A stretch of 64,000 bases of DNA from Apostichopus japonicus (Eukaryota; Echinodermata; Holothuroidea; Aspidochirotida; Stichopodidae), in contig NC_092569.1 in the NCBI RefSeq assembly GCF_037975245.1, forward strand, positions 407,001-471,000. Direction: 5' to 3'. The position numbers were made by a program, and so were the translations under genes. Positions 25,101 to 40,100 of this stretch are shown here, piece after piece (positions within the stretch are counted from its first letter, which is position 1; each line of letters opens with the position of its first letter). Under the pieces are notes generated by a model, which saw nothing but the letters and a program-made list of their open reading frames with translations, made no database searches and was not told the DNA's origin.

Positions 25101-28100
25101 ACGGGGTGGTCAGCTACCAGTCACAGAACAGAACCAACAGACTCAACGGAGCCGTAGACGAACTCGAAAAATTCAGTGAGGAACAGGACGAGTTTGTGCA
25201 GTGGTTGAACGGAGCTGAGAAGAAACAAGCAGATTTAGTGAGAGACACACCAAGGGATATGGAAGCCTTGAAGGGACTCTATGGCGAACAAAAACAATTT
25301 GCTGAAGACGTAGTGAACCATGCTGTCGATCTCAAGTTCCTGAATACTACAGGACCAAAGTTCCTTGACAGATCAAAGGTACAAACTCTGTTTTAATTTT
25401 TGATGTGGTCTCTTTTTGCACTTGGTTGTCTGCTTAGAAATTATTTTTCTTTTCACTCTTATGTTGTGTTAGCTAAAATTCATTGGTACCAGTCACCTGC
25501 ATATGTTATGGCTAGACTATATATATATATTTTGAGTTGCTATTCTCAGCTACTGCCCCTCACTTCCTCTCACTTTGTACTTTATTTCTGATTTGGTGGA
25601 TTGTATCATCTACAGGTCTACCGCAGCGACTTGTCTGATTTCCGTAACACCGTGTTGCCACGTGACTTCAGCCGTTCATTCCGAGAGAACCCAGAGACCA
25701 CCATCATCAGTGATTCTCTGAACAGCATGAATGGCAGATACAGCCGTCTCCGACAAGATTCATCTCAGTATCTCCACCGACTGGAGGAACTGCTGTCTTT
25801 TCACCAGACATACAACCAAACCAGTGATGTGGTGAACAACTGGTTACCTGGAGCAGAGAAGACAGTAGAGACCCTACTGAATGAACCAATAGCAGTAGAG
25901 CCAGGACAAGTACAGCAACAGATTGACAAACTAGAGGTAATGAGATAGGGATGTAGGTAACAATATGGAGATATAGGTAATAATATAGGGATGTAGGTAA
26001 CAATATGGAGATGTAGGTAATAGGATAGGGACAAGTACAGCAACAGATTGACAAATTAGAGGTAATAAGATAGTGATGTAAGTAACAATACATGGATACA
26101 AATAATAGCTAGGATGTAGGTAATAATAACAGGGAACAGAGAAGACAGTAGAGACCCTACTGAATGAACCAATAGCTGTAGAGCCAGGACAAGTACAGCA
26201 ACAGATTGACAAACTAGAGGTGATAAGATAGGGATGTAGTTAACAATATGGAGATATAGGTAATAGGATAGGGACAAGTACAGCAACAGATTGACAAACT
26301 AGAGGTGATAAGATAGGGATGTAGGTAACAATATGTAGATATAGGTAATCAGATAGGGATGTAGGTAACAATATAGAGACATGGGTAGTTACTATGATCT
26401 ATTTAATTAACTGTCAGTTTAGTTCATTAGGAAATGTATTTATATACTTCTTGCACCATTACTCCTTTACAAACACTTAATTTGGTTTTACATTCTTCAG
26501 ACTCTTAGAGATGATGTCCTACTTCATCTCAAAGATGTTGAAAATGTCAAAGAATCAGGGCAAGAGCTGTCTGACGCCCAACCAGAGACCAAACCAGTGG
26601 TTGGAAGGAATGTAGGTAAGTACACAAGGCTCAAAGACATGAAAGTGTTGTTCACACTTGAATAAACTGGTTCTCTGAAGCCCAGCTGTAACTCAGACCG
26701 ATGTTTGGAAGGAACGTAGGTTTTAGTATACAACACTCTGAAACATGAAAGTGTTGTTCACACCTGAATAAACTGGTTCTCTGAAGGCCAGCTGTAACTC
26801 AGACCGGTGTTTGGAAGGAACTTAGGTTTTAGTATACAACACTCTGAAACATGAAAGTGTTGTTCACACTTGAATAAACTGGTTCTCTGAAGTTGAGCTG
26901 TAAATCAGACCGGTGTTTGGAAGGAACGTATGTGAGAGCACAAATTCATGTTCATGCCAGTATGTAACAACAACTATATAGCTCAGATGTTCTTTGAAAA
27001 CTCTCCCCCATTCAAGCTAATTTTTAATCTTTGTAAGAGTGGCATTAATATATTTTCTGTTTCTGGTGTGGCAATATTCTGGAATAGTTAGTTACCTGTG
27101 AGTACTTGTTTGCTTCAGATACCACTGTGCACCGATATGACAACCTACAAGGACAGATAACTCATCGACTGAGTGCCTTGCAGCAAGCTCTAGCTCAAAC
27201 AGCAAGTGTCCAAGAGAACTTGGATATGCTGTTGCGTTGGTTGGATGAAGCAGAACGTAACGTTCACAAGATGGTGAAGGGAACATTGATCGCCATACAG
27301 CGGGAACCGTTGGTAGAGAACATGCAAGAGCAAAAGGTAGTTACAGCCTTATTGTAATTTTACAGAGTAAACAAGGAAGAAATAATGATTGGAAATCTGA
27401 TAATTTTAATCCAAGTATTAATGCAACAGCTCCCCACTTTCCTGACTTTTAACCCTTGGATTAAATGTTTTCAGTTAACTGCGAAAGTTAAACTCAAAGC
27501 ATGCACAAATGATGATTGTTAAACATATTAAACTTTGGAAAGGTGTGCTTTAAATGGTCATATTTCTGATGTGTCATCTGTGTTTCAGTTTCTCATTGTA
27601 AAAGTATTCAGAGTTTGTTTTCCTTGGAACTGCTTAATTTATTGGTCAGGTTGGCTGAATTTGCTGTCATAGCTTGTTGGTCAGTATGTGATGTGCTGCA
27701 TCATCTATGTCTACAATAAGGGTACACCAGTCTGAGGTCCAGAGTTGAACATTTTTACATCAAGTTGAATTGATGAGATGATTAGTTTAATATTTGATTT
27801 GGCTTAACCGTTGTTTCATTCATTCCTTTACTAGGCCATCATGTCTGATATTGTTCAACACAAGCCGACCATTACTTCAGTTACTCAATCTGCCAATGAA
27901 CTGATTGAGACCAGCGAACCTACAAAAGCACAACAGGTGCAGAAGAAACTGGACTCTATCATTGACAGATATGGTAATATCTCCACGGTAACAACAAATC
28001 ATGGAGAATACTTGGACCATCTTGCTCAGAAGCTTGGCAACTTTGAAGATATGGTGGAAAAATTGGAAGATTGGCTTCTACCTGCTGTAGAACGGCTGGA

Positions 28101-31100
28101 GTCGAAGCAATTGGGCCAAATGGAACCTGCTGAACTGGAAAGAGTACTGCAGGTGAGGCCCAATCACTGGTTAGAGAAATATGAATATGCAGCAGTAGAA
28201 ACATGAATATGGAATTATTGCATGTGTGTAACACAAGGCTATTTACAACAATTATAAAAGCAGGGAAACCATTGTGTCAACCAGAAACCAAGTAAAATAA
28301 ACAAACCATTTTGTAAATCTGACCCCGTATAAATTAATACCAAAACTGGTGATTTTATGTCTTGTTAATTTGCACAAATGTGATAAGACTTGAAATGTCC
28401 ATTTTGGCAACAATAGCTTAGCTTTGGTGTTACAGAAAGGGTAGTTACTTTAACACAAACCATTCACATGAAAATTTGGCAACCTATATTTGAAAAGTAT
28501 TACACCTTATTCATTGCAGCAGTTTGGAAATTATCCCAGAACATTGCTGTTACTTTATTTGCAGATGAATTTGACATTAATTAATTAGCTAGGTATGATA
28601 TAAGGATAAACAGCCAAATCAAATATTGCTTTTGTGTTCTTTATTTACTATCCAGAGTTTAGTTATAATCTTTACCAGTATTTCTGTATCATAATCATAA
28701 GTTTGTAAACCCTTACTCCGTTCTTCTACAGGATTACAAGAAGCAGGTGGATGCTCATGGAGTTAACCTGAACCAGGTTCAACAGCTCGGTGAGGAGCTC
28801 TTAAAGGATCCCAGGGCCAAGGATACTTCACACGTCAGTGCAGTCCTCAACAATGTCAACGCTAACTGGAAGGCAGTTGAAGAAGCACATGCCAAGAGGT
28901 GAATAAACCCTTCAACAACTGTTTGTATATCAGTAATAAAATCAAATACTCTTGTGTTGTCATGTATTATTGCTGACTACATATTAGCACATTAAATGTT
29001 ATTTATTATGATAATGATCATTTTTATGAATCCTTTTTAATATCATCATTCTTATTAAATATTGTAAACAGGTCTAGACAACTGGAAGAGATGCTGTCCT
29101 CTCTGAAGAAGTATGGCGCCATCAGGAAGGATGTGGTTTACTGGTTAGAAAACACTGAACAACGACTAGACCAGATGTCCAAGGAACCTCTGAATCAAAA
29201 CGCTATACAAGTACTTTACAAGGAGCTCCGGGTAAGAAATATCATCCTTCCATTCCTTGGTATTGTTCTTCCGTTTGGAATTCCTTTTTCTTCTGTAGAG
29301 TGGACTGATCTTGTAAGAACATTAATTCTGTTATGATTTGGTAAATAAGAGAAGGCAGTTGTTTTGGTTTTCATTGTTTTGTTTTCCTGTCATATTTTTA
29401 ATATTTCTAATTTCCAACTTGTTTTTTATCATCCTCGTAGCCACTGCAGAAAGATATTGATGATCACCAACCACAGATCAGTGAGAACGAGAGAAGTGGC
29501 AAGACGGTGGATCAGCTGAGGTTTAGCATCGGTCATTCCATCCAGATAGTGACCCACCAGCCATCCACTGACCTCAAAGAACATCCTACTCAACAGCTCA
29601 AGAGACCGGGCAGTCCACAATTCCAAGAATCATTGGAATTCTTTGGTAAGTCATCAAAATATGTCTTATTAAACTAGCTTAAGTGGAATAAGTTGCAAAA
29701 TGTGATATATTGTAGTAATTTACTCCTACCTAAGTAGTGTAATGTTTAAAAAATGCAAGATAGCTGGAAATAACTTGCCAGTAACTTGCCAATAGTTAAT
29801 ATCCTACACAGGGAATCCCATGAACTTCAGTTGAGCACTGCACTTGTAATCCTGAGATATTCTGGTCATTTGGATCTGTAAAGCCAAGACTTCTTTGGTT
29901 GCTCATGTTCTAGTCAGGTTTTTGTTTATGAGTTGCTCATAAATGACGCAGCAGACTTTGAACACATAAATGGAAGGAATTAAGTAGTCATTTTGATTTA
30001 ATAAAATATTTCTTTGTTTTAAAGGTGAAACACCAATCCAGAGAGAGGTGGCGGACGTCAGCAGTCGCTACGAGAATCTGAAGAAACGGGTCAATAGTGA
30101 TCTGGCCGATCTGAGCCTGACCGAACAATGGATGGAGAACATGGACGCTGCAGTGTCCTCTCAAGACTGGACCACAAGCTCTGAAGCAAGACTTCAGCAG
30201 CTAAAACCAAAGAGCGATGACATTCCTACTCTAGTCAAAGAAATTGACAATTTCAGAGTAAGTAGCTTAAAAATGTTGTTTCAATCTTGAAGAGAAGCTA
30301 GATGGTTGTTTTCAAGCAAGTAAAGCTACTTACCAACTGATATATAGCAGCTTGGTTTTGATGAAAAAAATATTCCATAGCAGTTTTATTGCTCTAGTTA
30401 TTTTGGTAAAAGTTGATGGATTTGAATGGGCAGGAGGATGGGGGGGGGGGGGGAGGGATTGGTTAAGGGTTGTTTTTTCATTTTTAAGTAGTGAATATTG
30501 GAAATGAACTGCATGGTATTACTTTACATATGTCACACTCTGAAATATGGACAGCAATTTCTTTAGGTTGAAAAGAACTCAAGAAAATGAATATGCTAGT
30601 TTTTTTAAGTACAAAGAAATGATGTCATTTGCATGATTAGGGTAGAATCTAAAGGGAAATGGAATTTTTTGAACAATCCTTAAGAATTGATGTATGTTGG
30701 GTTTTGACTTACAGAGCATTCACGAAGAGGTTAGAAGCCGCCAGCCAGACATCACAAGTGTAGTGACTGGATCGGAGCAGTTTAACCGCACCAATCGAGA
30801 ACGTCTTCCGGAGAAACAGAAGGACTCCCTCAGTGGGAGATCTACCACACTGAAGAAGGACTATGATCGTATCTACAACCTGTCCGATCAGTGGCTGACA
30901 GAGGCAGTCGATCATCTGAATCAACTCAAGGAGGATGAAGATGCCAGGGTGAGTTTGATTCATGAAAGTCAGATATTAAAAACTTGGAAAAAATACAGGA
31001 GAAATATGCCCCCAGGAAGTCCTGAAGTCAGCAAGGCATTATTACAGAGAAAGGCCAAACTTGAATGATGCATATATACATCACAAGGATGGCTTTAGGC

Positions 31101-34100
31101 ACAGTGTTGAAAAGAAACGCTACTGCAGCAACTGTAAAATCCCCTGTAGAAATTTTTTCAACCTAACTTCGATATAAACAACCAGTCATCAGTCGGACGA
31201 CCTACACTGCTGATTTCAGTTGTCCAAACAGAAATTTGGAAGACTTTGACGACCATTAAAAATTGGCCCTTCATTGAGTGAAGCTTTGATCTATTGAAAA
31301 CTTTTACGAAACTATCAAGACTGCTGTCTATGTTTTGCTGTAATAATCCGGGTGTTAAACTGTCATTATTTACCCTTATGTCTGTGTTCAGTTGAGCTAT
31401 TATCAGGGTGTTAAACTCTCATTTTTTATCTCTTTGTTCAGTTGAGCTATGAGCAGCAGCTACATCTGCGTCTAAGTCAGCTACAAGAATTACTGGACTG
31501 GTTGGCTAAAGTGGAACAATCTCTCGCTTCTCAGTCACCGATGAGTGAGAAAAGCACCACAGTACAACAGCAGTACAGCAGTCACAAGGTAAGACATTGA
31601 AACAACCAAGGGTGGAGCTGTATCACCAATGAAGTGGGAGGGGGAGGGGAAGGGGATGGGGGAAATGTTCTAAGGTAATGTTGGAAGTAAATGTCTTATG
31701 GACTCTCAGTCACAGTTTAGTGAGAAGAACACAACACTATAACAACAGAGCCCCTGCCACAGATTAGTTCACTGATATAGTAATGACAGTATGTCGAGGG
31801 GAGAAGACTATTCTAACACAAGTGAAGGGGGGTGGGGCGTGGGCAGGGGGTGGGTGAGCATTTAAGATCTTGATAGAAGTAACTCTATATGCTTTATAAT
31901 TGTCTTCTCAAAGAAGAAGTCATCTGTCAGATGATGTCAATGTTGTTGCTGCTCGAAGCACAAGATACACTTTTCCTTCTGTGTGTTGTGACATTAAATT
32001 TTTGTCGTGTTTCCCCTTAGCCTCTTCATGATGACATACAAGCTCATCAGCAGCCAATCTCTAGATGTCTTGAAGATATCCAACAACTGATCGAACAATT
32101 CCAGCACAGGCTCAGTCAGGGAGACCAACGCAAGTTTACTGACGGTCAAGCAGAACTTCAGACCCGCTATGAGAAGGTCCACGCCACCTCCTTCAGCCGT
32201 CTAAAGAGGTTAGCCTCTGGCATTGAGGAACTGCACAAGATGGAGCAAGATATTCTGGAATTCACTGACTGGATGAGATCGGCGGATGGCCAACTCTCAA
32301 ATTCTGAGAAGAATGTCGGACAAGACTTACACACTCTGCTCTCACAGAGGGAGAAACACGTCCAATTCGAGGATGACGTCAAGGACCAGAAAGGAGACCT
32401 TCGATTCATCAGGAAGGCAATCACCACCTTCACAGACACCTCAAAGGTATGATTGACATTCATGAATTTTCATGGTTACATCACAATGAAATTTTCGATG
32501 CTCTCTTCAGATATTCCAATATCAACTTTCAATTTGATAAATTTCATAATGATGAGCAAAATAAATTTAGAAGACTCGTTACAAATCAATTTTTATTTCT
32601 ATATTTGATCCTCAGGAGCACAGAGAAGAACTTGCCACTTTCCGTAACTCCTTGCCCAGACAGACTTCCCGAGGTTTCGTGGATACCAAAGAGGAAAACA
32701 TCCTACCAGGGAAGCTGGCAGACATGGCAAGTGACTTTGACAAGTTGAAGACAAGGTCGGTGTCCTACCACACCCTTCTTGCAGAGTTGATAGACCGGCA
32801 CCAGAGATTCCAAGACTGCGCCTCGTCCACGGCAACCTGGCTCGGACAGGCCGAAGACCATCTACACGAATTGAGAGAGGAACCAATCAGCTCCAACACG
32901 GATACCATCATCAGACAAATTGAGAAAGTCAAGGTTAGAAGGTCACAGATATGAAAGAGCTATTCAAATGCAATTAAGAGAGTTATTTAGTTTGGGTTAA
33001 GGAGGAGGTGGGAGAGAAGCAAGGGAGGGGGGGGGGGGGTTAGGAGGCATTTATTGGTACTGGAGAAGAAGCTAGATGAAAAATAATGAAATAAAAAATA
33101 CTGAATAATATTAATGAGTAGGAAAGGTATCTGCCTTTGATATAATTCCTCCACTGCTTTCTTCAAGTCTTGCCAAATGTTTCTATTATTAATTTTTTCA
33201 TTATTTTATTATTCTTTATAGTTTACTACTTGTAAAGTTGTAACTTGTTTACATGTTTGTGCTTTCACAGAGCTTCCACCAAGATGTGGTTTCTCACGCT
33301 AGTAATGTTGAAGATGTGAAGTCTGCAGCAGTGGAGCTGATCCAAACACAGCCATCAGTGAGAGCACCCACCCAACAAACTACAGGTGATTAGAACATCA
33401 TATTCAGGATCCCAGCTCTTTAATTTAAAGCAATTCATTTTTCTTTAATTCTTTCACCTCAGCAGTAATTATGACACAGATCTGTAACTCATAGAAAGTT
33501 AATTTGACAAAATGCAACAATTTCTTCCTGTTTAGAAAAGCTAGAACCAATAGCTTACATTTGCCAAGTTCTGAATACTACATTCTTCACAGGTGGTAAA
33601 TTCTTGTTTAAATGCAGTGAAGGGTATAATAATGGTAACAGGTGACCATATTTCATTAGGCATTGTAGTAAAGTTACCACAGTCAGTCCTTGCCTCAAGA
33701 AGATGTGACATTTAGAAGTCATTTTCTGGGACTTGACTTCTTTAGGTAGACATTCTTGGCTTAAAAATTGCAAGTGGTATCTAAACCTTAGTTTCACTCA
33801 TTCTCATATTCCTCTTTTGTAAAATTGATCTCTCTTTGACATTTTTTTGATGTTTCGTTATTTTCCTTTGCAGATACTGTCGTGAGTAGATACAAAGCTC
33901 TGGAAGCTGGAGTCAATGACCTACTGGAAGCACTGAAGGAGGCTTTGGCTAAATCTCAAGGAGTCCATGAAAACCTGGACATGCTCTTGAAATGGCTGGA
34001 CACGGCGGAGAAGGAACAGTATCGACTAGAGAAGGGAACAGTCATACCAACAAAACGAGAGCCTGTTATGGAACAGTCTGAACAGAACAAGGTACCATAC

Positions 34101-37100
34101 ATATATCCTGTATGCTTAATATATAATACATAAATATTCAGTACTTGTTAAATCAGACACTTCTTTTAAAGTGTAATGCAACCATCTGATACAGTGTGGT
34201 GTCTGTTTTACATATTGTGATTATGCATGTTTCACTGTATTTTTAATGACGTGGACAGGTGTTGATGCTGATGCGACTCAATGTAAAGAAACTATCCTTT
34301 TCAAAGTATTAAAAAGTGATTGAATTGTTTTAAAAGTGTCACCAAAAGCCAATTAATCGATCAATCAATGAATCCTCAGATGCTGGAAGATGACATCATG
34401 AACAACCAGCCAACCATAGAAGCAGTGAGGCAGACTGCTCTGCAACTGATTCAGAGCACCCCAGCCAAGGAGAGCGAGGCTGTGAAGTCCAAACTAGAGA
34501 CGGTCAACAGACGATATTCCACTCTCTCCTCCTCTGCGTCCAAGCACGGTCAGGACCTTCAGACACTCAGTAGCAAGCTGAATGAGTTCGAGAGAGCCGT
34601 CGATGAATTTGAAGACTGGCTGCTACCAGATCTTGAAAAGCTAGGATCCAAAGATTTCATGACCAACGACCTGAGTAACATTGCCAACACGCTCAAGGTT
34701 CGAAAACAAATTAATCATTTAACATAATTTTTATTTGTCATAACTATAAAATACTTTTCAATTGTCAAATCAAAGACCTGTGTTGTTTCTGAAATTGAGG
34801 TGAAAAAAGTGAAACAAATTTTACATCTTTAAGTATCGTTTACATGAATTTTTTAAATACTTTTTATCGATTCCTGGGAGAGATTGTGAGAATCTTCATC
34901 ATTGGAAGTGAAGCCAAGGTTTATTTCTTTTTTGCAAGGACAACAACCAATATTATATTTGACATATTTTTCATTTTGATAGGACATGCAACATCGACGA
35001 GACACCCACGTGGCACAGTTCAAGAGAATCCACCAGCTAGGGGAAGAGCTCATCAACAGCAGTAAAGTGAACGACTCATCTTTCGTTGCCACGGTAATGG
35101 CAAACCTGGATGAGAACTACAACGACTTCGAAGATGCTCTGCAGCAGAGGTAAATATATTAAAACGATAGTTAACACAGTGAAATATCTGTATTAAAAAT
35201 AAGCTAGGCTGACCGGCGTTAGCTGTGAATGTGTTAGGTTGTAGGCTTGTAATTTTCCAAGGTGTGAATCATTTCTGGTACCATTAATACCACAAACTAA
35301 CAGTATAGGTACATTTGAGACTTTACACTGTTATTCCACTTTACATATAGTCTTCATTGAACTGTAGCAGCATTCATCACCTTCATGGATGTTGTGGAGG
35401 CCAAATGCTTGGTATGCTACCTCAGTGTGGTTTCTACACCATGTAACAAAACAATGGGTGGTTCCTGGATAAAAATTCTAATGCTATCAAACCAATATGA
35501 TACAGTCACAGAACTTGATACAACAGTATTGTGAATACATTTGAAACAAAAGATCATGTCATTCTTCTGAGAATACTCAGAATACTTTCTGTTATTATGC
35601 CATTGGTATGCTCATATTTTCTTCGTTTCCAGCATTTCCTTTGGTACTCATGTTTCCATTGGTACCTAATGAACTCAATAGTTTAAGTTTACCCTCAGAA
35701 CTATCTTTCCCTTTAAGAATTTCTTTTACAAGTTTGTCAAATTCCACTTCATTTTTATTCAGGGAAGACCATTTAGAGTTTGAGAAAGATGCTGCCAGAA
35801 AGTACAACGACAAGCAGAAATCAGTCAACATCTGGCTAACAACCACGGAGAGATCTGTAAGCCAGCTTCCTCACACTGCCAAAAATATCAAGGCTGTAGA
35901 AGCTCAGCTTCAACAAGTATTGGTAAGTCAAACACTTTTAAACAATTGACAATTGTGTAACAAATAATTCTCAACTTGTCTTTCATCTTGTGGGTAACAT
36001 TGACAAATTTACTCTACTCACCCACCCTTCCATCCATCTGTCCTCCCCTCACCACGGTAACCCTAAATGACTATGAATTTGTGTGTCTGCTTGTGACTAT
36101 TGACTTTGATAATTGACCTTCGATAGCCTACGTTAAATAGATAAAATTATAGTTTGATAGTAGGAATCAATGCAGTCATTGCTTTAGTTAAAATACACTT
36201 CATCACTTAATGAAATGTGTGTGATAATAAAATAAACCTGCTACGATTGGTCTCTTCTTCCACACAGCCACTGGAGAAGGAGATTGTGGGGTACAAACCA
36301 GAAATTGATGATGTCAATAAGGTAGGCCAAAGCTACGACGAGGTCATACATGAGGTAGAGCAGCCCCTGTCGCTAGGACCTCACTTAAGATCACTTCAGG
36401 CAGGCAGTGGACAAACCTCACCAAGGAAAACAAGGCATTCCATGTCACTGCTAGATAGGAGCAGTATGTACGGTATGGATGGTAAGTTACCATGGATACT
36501 ATAATTGCCATGTGTGTTATTTGGTTGTACCAGTTGTCCTGATCTAGTATCCAGTCCTAGCGTAAGTGCATTACAGTGCTGATGGGAGGAGGGTAGAATT
36601 TGACTTGCAAAATCAGGGTAAGTTACTGATTAATTAGCCAGAGATCTGTGGATATCTGTTCCTAACCCTCACTTTCACATGCCAAAAGAAAAATCCCTTT
36701 AGCTGAATGACCTTTAATGAGTGAAATGTCAAAGTCTGTGATGGATAATTTTGTTGTTATGTCACAGAAGGAACATTTGATTTTTGAAACGTAATTCATG
36801 TCATTTATTTGTTTTGTTTGTTCTTGACTCTAGATGACACTGAGACCCAGAAACAGCTGACAGAGACCAACAGCAGATATGATAACCTACTGCAACAAGT
36901 TACAAACTACATCGACGACCTCAACTTGAACAAGCAGTACATTGACAAAGATGACAGAGTAGTGAGTCGATTGGACTGGGTAACCAACATGGCAGCCACT
37001 CTACAGCAGAGGAAACCTGTTGCTAGGGACATAGAATCCTTGGAGTTGGAAATTGCCCAGCTGGAGGTATGTAATTCTAAACATGATAACCCTTAAATTA

Positions 37101-40100
37101 CACATCATTTAATTCAACTCTGGAAGAATCTTTTTTTTTTGAGGGGAAGGGAGGGCGAGCAGGGATTGGGTTTATAGGAAATGAGACAAAAGAAAGACAA
37201 ACCTTTAAATTGATTATGAAGAACTTTGATTTTGAAGCAGTAATAATAATAATAATAACCTAAATGCAAGCAATAGAGTGTGACTCATTTTATAATTAAC
37301 ATGACAAAGGTTTATCTGTGACATGAGCACACACATACCAGTACACTCAACTTCAACATTCAATTAAGATCAAGTGGGGTGTGTTACCATGGAAACTGCC
37401 TTTGCGATTGACTGTTCAAGATAATGTGCGGTAACTCCATTAATGTATTAAGTTTCAAGTAATATGTAGAACATTGAATTCTTTTCTACTAAACAATGAA
37501 AGCTTTCAAGGAGACAGTCGCACCAATAGTAATTGTAAATATTCAAAAGTCTTGACCATTGTAAAAATCTTTTCACTGTCTGTATGATATTGAATTTTCC
37601 AGCTAAATGTGGGCATTGTGTCATTTCTCTGTTTTAGGAGTTTAAGAAAGAGATTTCTTCCAATAAATCTCCTGTGGATGATTGCAGTCTAAGAGGGGAA
37701 CAGTTCCTGCAAGACAACCAGGACAAGCTGAGCTATGAGAAACAGGACAGCCTTGGCAAGAATGTGACCGAGCTGAGAGACGGCTATGAGAAGTTGGAAG
37801 TCAGCTCCATGGGATTGCTGGATGAGGCCAAAGCAGAACTAGAGAGGATGAAGAGAGACCGAGATGAGAAAGTGAGTTCAGTTATTGATGGAAATTTATA
37901 AAAGCTTTAGTTCAGCAGAAAGAAGGGGAACAATAAAGATGTAGGACCTTTAGCAGGACCCTTGGTAAAAACAAATGAGCTATAGAAATCTGTACCTCTG
38001 TTGGATAATTTCATTACTTGTGTTAAGCATTATTAATATCTTTAATATACTTTAATATGATGCAGCAGACCATGTAAACCATTCCACTGAAATACTCTGA
38101 GCAAAAACTTGTCCCATTATTAAAAGTGAAAGTCTGTTAGTCTTTAAAATATGAAAATATTCAAATGATGCATTTTACATGAGGCCTTCAATGATGTGTT
38201 CTTCATCTATTGGAGTACACTCTCGTAGTCAAAAACCAATTTCTTTTGTTCATTCTTGTATTTGCTTCTTTCTCCCTGTTTTTTTTTTTATATATTTTTT
38301 TTGGAAGAAAGATTATTTCCAAATTATTATCTGAATGTTGTATTTATCTTCATGGTTCTTTTTTATTCTTTTAGCTCACACTGGAGCAGAGACTGATGAA
38401 ATCTCTAAAGATGTTACAAGATCTCCTTGAGTGGGTTGCACAAGCAGAGAAGAAACTTGGCTCGGAGCAGCAACTCAGCGATGACAAGAGGGTGCTGGAT
38501 GGGCAAGCCAAGGACCACAAGGTAACAATACATTAAGTGTGAAGGCAGTGTGTAGGGGTTAGAGTAATTTTAGTGAGTAAAGTATTATAAAATGATGAAC
38601 AAGTAAGTGATGTGTCATTATTATAGCCTTGAGTAATATAGCCTGGTATGATAACACGTACATCATATGATTAGCCATTTTAACTGAGTAGTCATCTGCT
38701 TACTAAAGTAGTTATTGCTGGACATGTATATTGAATCAACTAGATGTATTCAATCTTCTTCTTAATCTGTTATTTCAGATCCTTCACACTGATGTGGTAG
38801 CACATCAAGAACCAATCATACAAGCCGTACAAGTAGCCCAGCAACTCATTGAGGACTATAAGGATCGTCTTCCAGGTAATTCGGCCAATCAGCTCAAGGA
38901 CCTCAGCGACGAGCTCAAGCATCGGTTTGACAATGTCTTCGTCCAATCACAGACGAGAGAGAACCGTCTGACCATTGCATCAGATAGCCTGGAGAAGTTC
39001 TTCACTGATTTGGACAACCTCCACAGATGGATAGTGACATCAGAAGATCAGATTAAGAGCATGAAACAGAACATTGGACGAGACTTGACGATGTTGCAAG
39101 AGCAACAGTCGGAACATAGTTCATTCAACGACGGTGTCCTCTCACAAGGTGCAGAGTCACGGTACCTCAACATGAACGGACAGGGATTCCTTGACATGGC
39201 TAAGGTACATACCACTTCTCTCCCTTACAAATCTTTAAAGTGTATGGTTTTCACTTAATCTTTGATTTCAACAGTCATTCAGCATAGATGTTATATCTCA
39301 CTTTACTTGAACAGCAGGAGTAATATTACTTTTAGTAAATACTTAACTTATCGCATTATGACGACATTACTTTTATTCGTCGCACTATGACGACATTTAT
39401 TTAACTTTGTGATATCTTTTAGTTGTTTTTGGCCACTTTATATTCCAGTAGAAGTATTCTATAGGTAACAACGTCATGTTATTGTTTGATAGGTGTACAA
39501 AGATGATCTGGACAACTTCCGGGAGACGACACTCCCTCGCCAGTTTTCTCAGTCCTACCAGGACGGCCCAGAGCCAGCCATGATCAGGCAGCAGTTACTG
39601 GACGTTAACATGCAATATAGCAGTGTAAAGACCTCCTCCCAGAGTCTAACATTACTACTCAGAGACCTGGTCGACAGACACCAGAAACTAGAGGATGCTG
39701 TCAATGTCATGTTGCGGTGGTTACCTACGGCTGAGAAGAACCTGACGGTGATCATGAAAGAGCCCGTAGCATCAGAACCAACAGCCATCAACAACCAAAT
39801 ACAGAGAGTCAAGGTATTTATGACCAAAAGGTGGAGAGGATGGAGGGGGGGTAGGGGAGGGGTGAAGGGGAGGGGTGAAGGATACAGAGAATATAAGTCA
39901 GGACTGCTGCTTATTGATGCTATTAAAATATTCCATACTTTGTGCAGGTTATTAACCATGACAAAGTGTTCACCCTGGCAAAAGTTTAATTACCACATGA
40001 TAACTTTATTAATTAATGCTTGTGGAACAGTATTTTGATATTTCTGTTGTTGTTGTTTTTACATTAATTTGCTGTTTGCTGTCTGCAGAGCTTACAGAGT

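Larger units (their letters stand above)
23972..30257 (+). repeat. Super-repeat block 4 (exons A4-L4)
   Basis: 848 codons in 11 exons with the common pattern. It is the most compact block in genomic DNA (6.3 kb). Intron 25937-26500 contains three partial copies of exon D4 and intron 26616-27118 three copies of a 106-bp unit that includes the E4 exon end. Intron 24596-24952 has a G tract and then a C tract. Introns 27337-27834, 28153-28731 and 29646-30024 show nothing supported; 30258-30714 has a G run near 30438. Confidence 0.92.
30715..37066 (+). repeat. Super-repeat block 5 (exons A5-L5)
   Basis: 850 codons in 11 exons. D5 is one codon short and has lost the SFRENP linker motif (RGFVDTKEE instead). 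Intron 30949-31441 ends in a tandem copy of the B5 acceptor; 31589-32020 has G tracts and a degraded copy of the B5 exon interior. Introns 33386-33873, 35150-35762 and 36482-36833 show nothing supported. 32934-33270 and 37067-37637 have G runs near the donor, the latter also a TAA microsatellite; 35923-36267 has a C-rich stretch. Confidence 0.92.

Noticed and set aside
25707-26286. Overlapping minus-strand frames with CCCTCPGSTAIGSF and YYLHPY repeats
   Set aside because: Come from the D4-derived tandem copies read backwards.
31085-31330. Possible transposon fragment in intron A5/B5
   Set aside because: No inverted ends, coding remnant or target duplication visible.
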